In this document: positions 12,886-16,823 of the stretch, in pieces
How the letters are laid out: every line of letters starts with the position of its first letter
Numbering within the stretch: position 1 is the stretch's first letter
Source: BM707 sp041592975
Lineage (GTDB): Bacteria > Desulfobacterota > Desulfuromonadia > Desulfuromonadales > UBA2294
DNA length: 16,823 bases
Direction: 5' to 3'
Assembly: GCA_041592975.1 (NCBI GenBank)
Contig: JBFHOZ010000034.1
Coordinates: 1-16,823 of the forward strand
Notes under the pieces: generated by a model
Databases searched by the model: none
The model's input: the letters and a program-made list of their open reading frames with translations, nothing else
Told to the model about the DNA's origin: nothing
Made by a program: the position numbers and the translations under genes

Positions 12886-13941
12886 ATGATTCCTGAAAAC
12901 GAAATCAAGAACGGCCGGATCCTCATCGTCGACGACAAGAAAGAGAATGTCCTGCTCCTCGAGGATATTCTGGCCCGCGCCGGCTACGGGTCGGTTCTGA
13001 GCACCTCCGATCCGCGCGACGTCCTCGACCTGTTCGTCAGCTTTCAGCCCGACCTGGTCCTGCTCGACATCAACATGCCGCACATGAGCGGCTTCGAGGT
13101 GATGGAGCGGATCCGGGAGGTGTTCCGGAGCGACTACCTGCCGGTCCTGGTCCTCACCGCCTACCACGACCGGGAGACCCGCCTGCATGCCCTCAACCTC
13201 GGCGCCCGGGACTTCGTCCCCAAGCCGTTCGACAACGAAGAGGTCCTGTGCCGCATCCGCAACCTGCTCGAAGTCACCATGGCGCACCGCCAGATCAGGA
13301 ACCACAACACCCTGCTCGACCACGAAGTGGAGGTCAAGACCCGCGAGCTGCACGAAACCCGGCTCGAGATCATCCGCCGTCTCGGTCTGGCGGCGGAATA
13401 CAAGGACCGCGAGACGGCCAACCACATCATCCGCATGAGCAAGATCTGCCAGGTCCTCGGCGTCGCCCACGGCATGTCGGCGGACGAGGGGGAGCTGCTG
13501 CTGAACGCCAGCCCGATGCACGACGTCGGCAAGATCGGCATCCCCGACCACATCCTGATGAAGCCGGACAAGCTCGACGCGGACGAGTGGGAGACGATGA
13601 AGGGGCACCCGGAGATCGGCTACCGGCTCCTCGACGGCCACACCTCGGAGATCATGAACGCCGCCAAGGAGATCGCCCTGACCCACCACGAGAAGTGGGA
13701 CGGCAGCGGCTACCCGAACGGCATCGCCGGCAAGGAGATCCCGCTCACGGGACGGATCTGCGCCCTGGCCGACGTTTTCGACGCCCTGACCTCGAACCGC
13801 CCCTACAAGAAGCCGTGGACGCTGGCGGCGGCGACCCGGGAAGTGCAGGAATACAGCGGCGGGCATTTCGACCCGGAACTGGTCGAGACCTTCATGGCGG
13901 TCAGGGAAGAGATCTACGCCATCTGCCGCAGTTACGCCTGA
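12886..13941 (+). CDS. Response regulator with HD-GYP c-di-GMP phosphodiesterase domain
   Basis: This 351-aa cytoplasmic protein has a receiver domain (about residues 10-130: ILIVDD, phospho-Asp61 in LLDINMP, and Lys113 in VPKPF). A helical linker (about 131-165) joins it to an HD-GYP domain (about 166-350) that should hydrolyse cyclic di-GMP. The metal ligands and signature are intact: His180 (ETANHIIRMS), HDVGKIGIP (His212-Asp213), KGHPEIG (His241), THHEKWDGSGYPNG (His267-His268, GYP at 275-277) and ADVFDALTSNRPYK. GGGA (12876-12879) lies 6 nt before the ATG. The gene begins 17 bp after the hybrid kinase stop, so the kinase is its likely phosphodonor. No HPt domain protein is encoded nearby, so direct transfer or a remote HPt is needed. 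Confidence 0.95.
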   Translation: MIPENEIKNGRILIVDDKKENVLLLEDILARAGYGSVLSTSDPRDVLDLFVSFQPDLVLLDINMPHMSGFEVMERIREVFRSDYLPVLVLTAYHDRETRLHALNLGARDFVPKPFDNEEVLCRIRNLLEVTMAHRQIRNHNTLLDHEVEVKTRELHETRLEIIRRLGLAAEYKDRETANHIIRMSKICQVLGVAHGMSADEGELLLNASPMHDVGKIGIPDHILMKPDKLDADEWETMKGHPEIGYRLLDGHTSEIMNAAKEIALTHHEKWDGSGYPNGIAGKEIPLTGRICALADVFDALTSNRPYKKPWTLAAATREVQEYSGGHFDPELVETFMAVREEIYAICRSYA

Positions 13942-13984
13942 CCGGTTCCGGGGGCTCTCCCCGCAGCTGAGAAAGGGGCAACGA

Positions 13985-14014
13985 AAAAGGCCATCGGAAT
14001 TCCGATGGCCTTTT
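13985..14014. terminator. Bidirectional terminator (30-bp perfect palindrome)
   Basis: AAAAGGCCATCGG, AATT, CCGATGGCCTTTT reads the same on both strands, with a T-run for each direction. It lies between the convergent HD-GYP gene and dksA and should end both transcripts. Confidence 0.92.
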
Positions 14015-14035
14015 GATTCGTGTTGTCCGGCGACG

Positions 14036-14392
14036 TCAGCCGATCTTCTCCTGACGCTCCTGCTCGGTCTTGCAGTCGATGCACATGGTCGTCACCGGGC
14101 GGGCCTTGAGCCGGGCGATGCCGATCTCCTCCTCGCACGATTCGCAGTAGCCGTATTCGCCGTCCTCGATCCGCTCCAGCGCTTCGCGGATCTTGCCGAT
14201 CAGCTTGCGCTCGCGGTCGCGGATGCGCAACTCGAAGTTACGGTCCGACTCCAGCGACGCCCGGTCGGTGGGATCGGGGAAGTTGGCCTTCTCGTCGGCC
14301 ATCTCCGATGCCGTCTTGTCGGCATCCTCCAGCAACTCCTCAAGCTGGGATTCCAGAAGTTTCCTGATTTCCTGCAGATCTCTCTTGTTCAT
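14036..14392 (-). CDS. dksA: DksA/TraR-type RNA polymerase-binding regulator
   Basis: A 118-aa cytoplasmic protein of the DksA family, which enters the secondary channel of RNA polymerase and acts with ppGpp. A coiled coil carries the two functional acids at its tip (Asp40 and Asp43 in DPTDRAS, matching E. coli Asp71 and Asp74), followed by LRIRDRERKLIGKIREALER. The zinc finger has four cysteines: YCESC (83, 86) and MCIDCK (104, 107). It is about 30 residues shorter than E. coli DksA, lacking the N-terminal extension, a short form common outside gammaproteobacteria. AGGAG (14399-14403) is 6 nt before the ATG. It has its own promoter at 14418-14446 and terminator at 13985-14014. Confidence 0.94.
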   Translation of the reverse strand: MNKRDLQEIRKLLESQLEELLEDADKTASEMADEKANFPDPTDRASLESDRNFELRIRDRERKLIGKIREALERIEDGEYGYCESCEEEIGIARLKARPVTTMCIDCKTEQERQEKIG

Positions 14393-14393
14393 C

Positions 14394-14406
14394 GACAGCT
14401 CCTGTC
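14394..14406 (-). promoter_or_regulatory. Hairpin around the dksA ribosome binding site
   Basis: On the minus strand GACAG-GAG-CTGTC forms a 5-bp stem that encloses the AGGAG Shine-Dalgarno, ending just before the ATG at 14392. It could tune translation of dksA; the loop is only 3 nt and the stem is short. Confidence 0.4.
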
Positions 14407-14417
14407 AGAATCTGCAC

Positions 14418-14446
14418 AAACTAAATGATAACACTGTTTTTGTCAA
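14418..14446 (-). promoter_or_regulatory. Candidate promoter of dksA
   Basis: On the minus strand a perfect TTGACA (14441-14446) is followed after 17 nt by TAGTTT (14418-14423), a weak -10. The predicted start near 14411 leaves a leader of about 20 nt. Confidence 0.55.
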
Positions 14447-14475
14447 ACAAAAATGCCCCCCGGCAGCCGGCCCGC
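14447..14475 (-). terminator. Possible terminator of the radA operon
   Basis: On the minus strand, just after the stop of the small membrane protein gene, a GC-rich segment (GCCGGCTGCCGGGGGGCA) can form only a short stem (CCGG-CTG-CCGG) and is followed by TTTTTG. The T-run favours termination, the weak stem does not; readthrough into dksA is possible. Confidence 0.35.
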
Positions 14476-14476
14476 C

Positions 14477-14983
14477 CTAGACGAACTGCAGCACCAGGAT
14501 GATCGCCAGGAGAATCGCGCCGAACCAGCACGAGACGATATCGGAGCTCTTGACCGGCGGCGCCTCGGCCATCTTCGCCGTCTCCGCGTCAATCGCCTCC
14601 GGCGGCAGCTTGGCGAGCAGGTTGTGCACCAGTTCGGGGAACCCGGCGTAGGCGTTCGAGATGATGAGGAAATCGTCTTCGCTGCTCAGGGTCAGGAAGA
14701 CCCTCTTTTTGACCCGGATGGTCTCCGCCGAGACGATATCGGCGTAGCTGAGGCTTTTCAGCCGCAGCGGCCGGCAGGCCGTCACCTTGTCGTCGCCGAC
14801 GATGATCCGGCGGAAGAAGCTCTCGGCAAACAGCCCGGCGACCGGGACGATCAGGGCCGCGAGGACGATCACGTTGGCTTTCGGCTGCCCCTGGGCGACG
14901 ACCACGGTGAAGAGCAGCAGCACCTCGAGCAGCAGGATGCCGAGAGGCAGCAGGAAGGTGTTTCTGATGGAATAGGATTGCAC
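14477..14983 (-). CDS. Small membrane protein, PH-like cytoplasmic part
   Basis: A 168-aa protein starting at GTG (14983), with GGGGG 5 nt upstream. Two membrane segments lie near the N-terminus (about residues 8-30 and 36-55). A soluble middle (about 56-125) looks beta-rich and resembles bacterial PH-like domains (FFRRIIVGDDKVTACRPL, ISNAYAGFPELVHNLLAKLP). A third membrane segment is at the C-terminus (about 148-168, CWFGAILLAIILVLQFV). I cannot assign a function. It begins 21 bp after the moaC stop and is the last gene of the radA-moaC unit. Confidence 0.8.
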   Translation of the reverse strand: MQSYSIRNTFLLPLGILLLEVLLLFTVVVAQGQPKANVIVLAALIVPVAGLFAESFFRRIIVGDDKVTACRPLRLKSLSYADIVSAETIRVKKRVFLTLSSEDDFLIISNAYAGFPELVHNLLAKLPPEAIDAETAKMAEAPPVKSSDIVSCWFGAILLAIILVLQFV

Positions 14984-15004
14984 GCGTGCCCCCTTGTTGA
15001 TCGG

Positions 15005-15487
15005 TTATGCCGGCCGGACCCAGTCGCCGCTCTTGCCGCCACGCTTCTCGAGCAGGCGGATTTCGCCGACAACCATCGTCCGGTCGACGGCCTTGCACAT
15101 GTCGTAAATGGTCAGGGCGGCAACCGACACCGCGGTCATCGCCTCCATCTCCACCCCGGTGACGCCGGTGACGCCGACGGTCGCGCGGATCTCGAGCAGC
15201 CCGGCGGTGGTGTCGGAGTGAAAGTCGATGCGCACCGAGCTGAGCGGCAGGGGATGGCAGAGCGGGATCAGGTCGGAGGTTTTCTTGGCCGCCATGATCC
15301 CCGCCAGCCGGGCGACGTTGAGCGTATCCCCCTTTTCGATATCGTGATCGAGGATCCTCCGGAGCGTCTCCGGCCGCATCGACACCACCCCGGCGGCGAC
15401 CGCCTCCCGTTTCGTCGCCGGCTTGGCGCCGACGTCGACCATGATGGCGTTTCCCTGCTCGTCAAAATGGGTCAGCTTGTCGCTCAT
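15005..15487 (-). CDS. moaC: Cyclic pyranopterin monophosphate synthase (MoaC)
   Basis: This 160-aa cytoplasmic enzyme works with MoaA in the first step of molybdenum cofactor synthesis, turning the 3',8-cyclo-GTP intermediate into cyclic pyranopterin monophosphate. Length is typical. Conserved blocks are FDEQGNAIMVDVGAKPATKR, AAKKTSDLIPLCHPLPLSSV (residues 67-86), TGVEMEAMTAVSVAALTIYD and MCKAVDRTM. Asp129 and Lys132 match the catalytic pair known in E. coli MoaC (Asp128, Lys131). The gene overlaps the 3' end of radA by 26 bp, which suggests coupled translation. No other mo- genes lie in the window. A need for molybdenum or tungsten enzymes fits an anaerobic respirer. Confidence 0.96.
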   Translation of the reverse strand: MSDKLTHFDEQGNAIMVDVGAKPATKREAVAAGVVSMRPETLRRILDHDIEKGDTLNVARLAGIMAAKKTSDLIPLCHPLPLSSVRIDFHSDTTAGLLEIRATVGVTGVTGVEMEAMTAVSVAALTIYDMCKAVDRTMVVGEIRLLEKRGGKSGDWVRPA

Positions 15488-16823
15488 CTGTCACTCCCTT
15501 TCCTTGGCTCGCGAACAGCGAATCGAGCATCTCGGAGATGTTCCGGACGCCGATCAGCGCGATCTTGCCGGCGCTCTTCAGCCCCTTGAGATTCCCCTTC
15601 GGCAGGTAGCAGCGGTCGAAGCCGAGCCGCGAGGCTTCCTTGATGCGCAGCTCCGGCTGCGACACCGCCCGCACCTCGCCGGCGAGGCCGACCTCGCCGA
15701 ACAGCACCGTGCGGGGCGGCACCACCCGGTTGAGGTGGCTCGAGGCGAGCGCCGCGACCATGCCGAGATCGACCGCCGGCTCGTCGCGCCGGACGCCGCC
15801 GGCGACGTTGAGGAAGATATCCTGGGCCAGCAGCGACAGCCCCGCCTTCTTCTCGAGTACGGCGACCAGCAGCGACGCCCGGTTGTGGTCGAGCCCCATG
15901 GTGGTGCGGCGCGGCGTGCCGAAGGAGGCACCGGAAACCAGCGCCTGCAGCTCGACCAGGATCGGCCGGCTCCCTTCGAGCGACGGAACGACCACTGACC
16001 CGGCGGCGTCCTCGGGACGCTCGGCAAGGAACAGCTCGGAGGGGTTCGGCACCTCCTCGAGGCCGTTCTCGCGCATGGCGAAGACGCCGATCTCGTTGGT
16101 CGAGCCGAAGCGGTTCTTGACCGCCCGCAGGATCCGATAGGGATGGCCGGCGTCCCCCTCGAAGTAGAGCACGGTGTCGACCATGTGTTCGAGCATGCGC
16201 GGTCCGGCAATGGCACCGTCCTTGGTGACGTGTCCGACGAGGAAGGTGGTGACCCCCTCCCCCTTGGCGAGCTGCATCAGCCGCCCGGCGCATTCGCGTA
16301 CCTGGCTGACCGATCCGGGGGCCGATTCGAGGGCGGCGGTGAAGATGGTCTGGATCGAGTCGACCACCAGGAAATCGGGCCTGAGCTCGCGGACCCTTTC
16401 GAGGATCGCCTCGAGGGAGGTCTCCGGCAGCAGGTAGAGGCTCTCGGCCCGGACCGCCAGACGGTCGGCACGCAGCTTGACCTGCCGCGCCGACTCCTCG
16501 GCGGTCACGTAGAGCGCCTTCCTCCCCCGCCCCAGCCGGCCGACGGCCTGCAGCAGCAGGGTCGACTTGCCGATGCCGGGGTCGCCGCCGATCAGGCAGA
16601 GCGATCCGGGAACGACGCCGCCGCCGAGCACCCGGTCGAGTTCGCCGATGCCGCAGCGCTGGCGATCCTCCTCGCCAGCCGCGACCTCGCCCAGGGCCTT
16701 GATCGCCGCCGACGCAACGGCCGGCCGGGCCCCTTTCCTGGCGACCACGACCTGCTCCTCGGCGAGGCTGTTCCACTGGCTGCAGTCGGGGCACTTGCCG
16801 AGCCACTTCGGGCTCTGGTAACC
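15462..16823 (-). CDS. radA: DNA repair protein RadA (N-terminus cut by window edge)
   Basis: The visible 453 residues run to the right edge without a start; about the first 15 residues are missing. RadA (Sms) is a RecA-like helicase that helps process recombination intermediates. The visible N-terminus holds the second half of the zinc finger (GYQSPKWLGKCPDCSQWNSL), then a linker and the ATPase with Walker A GGDPGIGKSTLL. The Walker B-like segment is FLVVDSIQT, and the RadA-specific KNRFG motif (AVKNRFGSTNEIG) follows. A C-terminal Lon-protease-like domain (FLNVAGGVRRDEPAVDLG, LFGEVGLAGEVRAV) is complete but lacks protease function in this family. A GTG at 16748 is not the true start because the zinc finger lies upstream of it. 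The gene is followed by moaC with a 26-bp overlap. Confidence 0.97.
   Translation of the reverse strand, partial: GYQSPKWLGKCPDCSQWNSLAEEQVVVARKGARPAVASAAIKALGEVAAGEEDRQRCGIGELDRVLGGGVVPGSLCLIGGDPGIGKSTLLLQAVGRLGRGRKALYVTAEESARQVKLRADRLAVRAESLYLLPETSLEAILERVRELRPDFLVVDSIQTIFTAALESAPGSVSQVRECAGRLMQLAKGEGVTTFLVGHVTKDGAIAGPRMLEHMVDTVLYFEGDAGHPYRILRAVKNRFGSTNEIGVFAMRENGLEEVPNPSELFLAERPEDAAGSVVVPSLEGSRPILVELQALVSGASFGTPRRTTMGLDHNRASLLVAVLEKKAGLSLLAQDIFLNVAGGVRRDEPAVDLGMVAALASSHLNRVVPPRTVLFGEVGLAGEVRAVSQPELRIKEASRLGFDRCYLPKGNLKGLKSAGKIALIGVRNISEMLDSLFASQGKGVTDERQADPF

Noticed and set aside
14453..15589. + strand 378-aa frame opposite moaC and the small membrane protein
   Set aside because: Shadow translation rich in Asp, Arg, Gly and His; moaC on the minus strand is certain.

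Overview
The window is GC-rich (roughly two thirds G+C by eye) bacterial chromosome with dense genes and short intergenic gaps. The protein set fits an anaerobic Desulfuromonadales/Geobacter-type bacterium: a short DksA, a CvfB-like S1 protein, a 7TMR-DISM hybrid kinase, an HD-GYP regulator, a Tat-exported C_GCAxxG_C_C protein, MoaC and RadA. That placement is inferred from gene families; there is no rRNA or other direct marker. No prophage, insertion sequence, CRISPR array, tRNA or rRNA gene was recognised.

Layout. 1-142: C-terminal tail of an upstream + strand gene. 190-1863: ald (alanine dehydrogenase) and a Tat-exported four-cysteine protein, 9 bp apart. 1864-2084: a 22-bp palindrome and an inverted pair of REP-like repeats. 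2085-2912 (-): CvfB-like S1 RNA-binding protein. 3020-3180 (+): a short Thr-rich leader ORF and an intrinsic terminator with mutually exclusive upstream pairings, which reads as a ribosome-mediated attenuator. 3198-4001: an internally duplicated membrane protein. 4118-5215: asd with its own promoter and terminator. 5285-5461: interspersed repeats that abut a QueG-like double [4Fe-4S] protein (5473-6336). 6428-7426 (-) and 7556-7900 (+): divergent acuI/yhdH-type reductase and HxlR-family regulator. 7954-8154 (-): a 66-aa protein with its own promoter and terminator. 8429-8800 (-): a stand-alone FHA-domain protein. 9078-13941 (+): a three-gene operon of a B12-binding-type radical SAM protein, a 7TMR-DISM hybrid histidine kinase and a REC-HD-GYP response regulator. 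14036-14392 (-): dksA. 14477-16823 (-): radA (cut by the window edge), moaC and a small membrane protein in one operon.

The two most interesting regions are the candidate threonine attenuator in front of an unassigned membrane protein (3020-3198), and the operon that puts a radical SAM enzyme together with a complete sensor-to-c-di-GMP-hydrolase pathway (9078-13941). Both readings come from sequence inspection only; no searches or folding programs were run.
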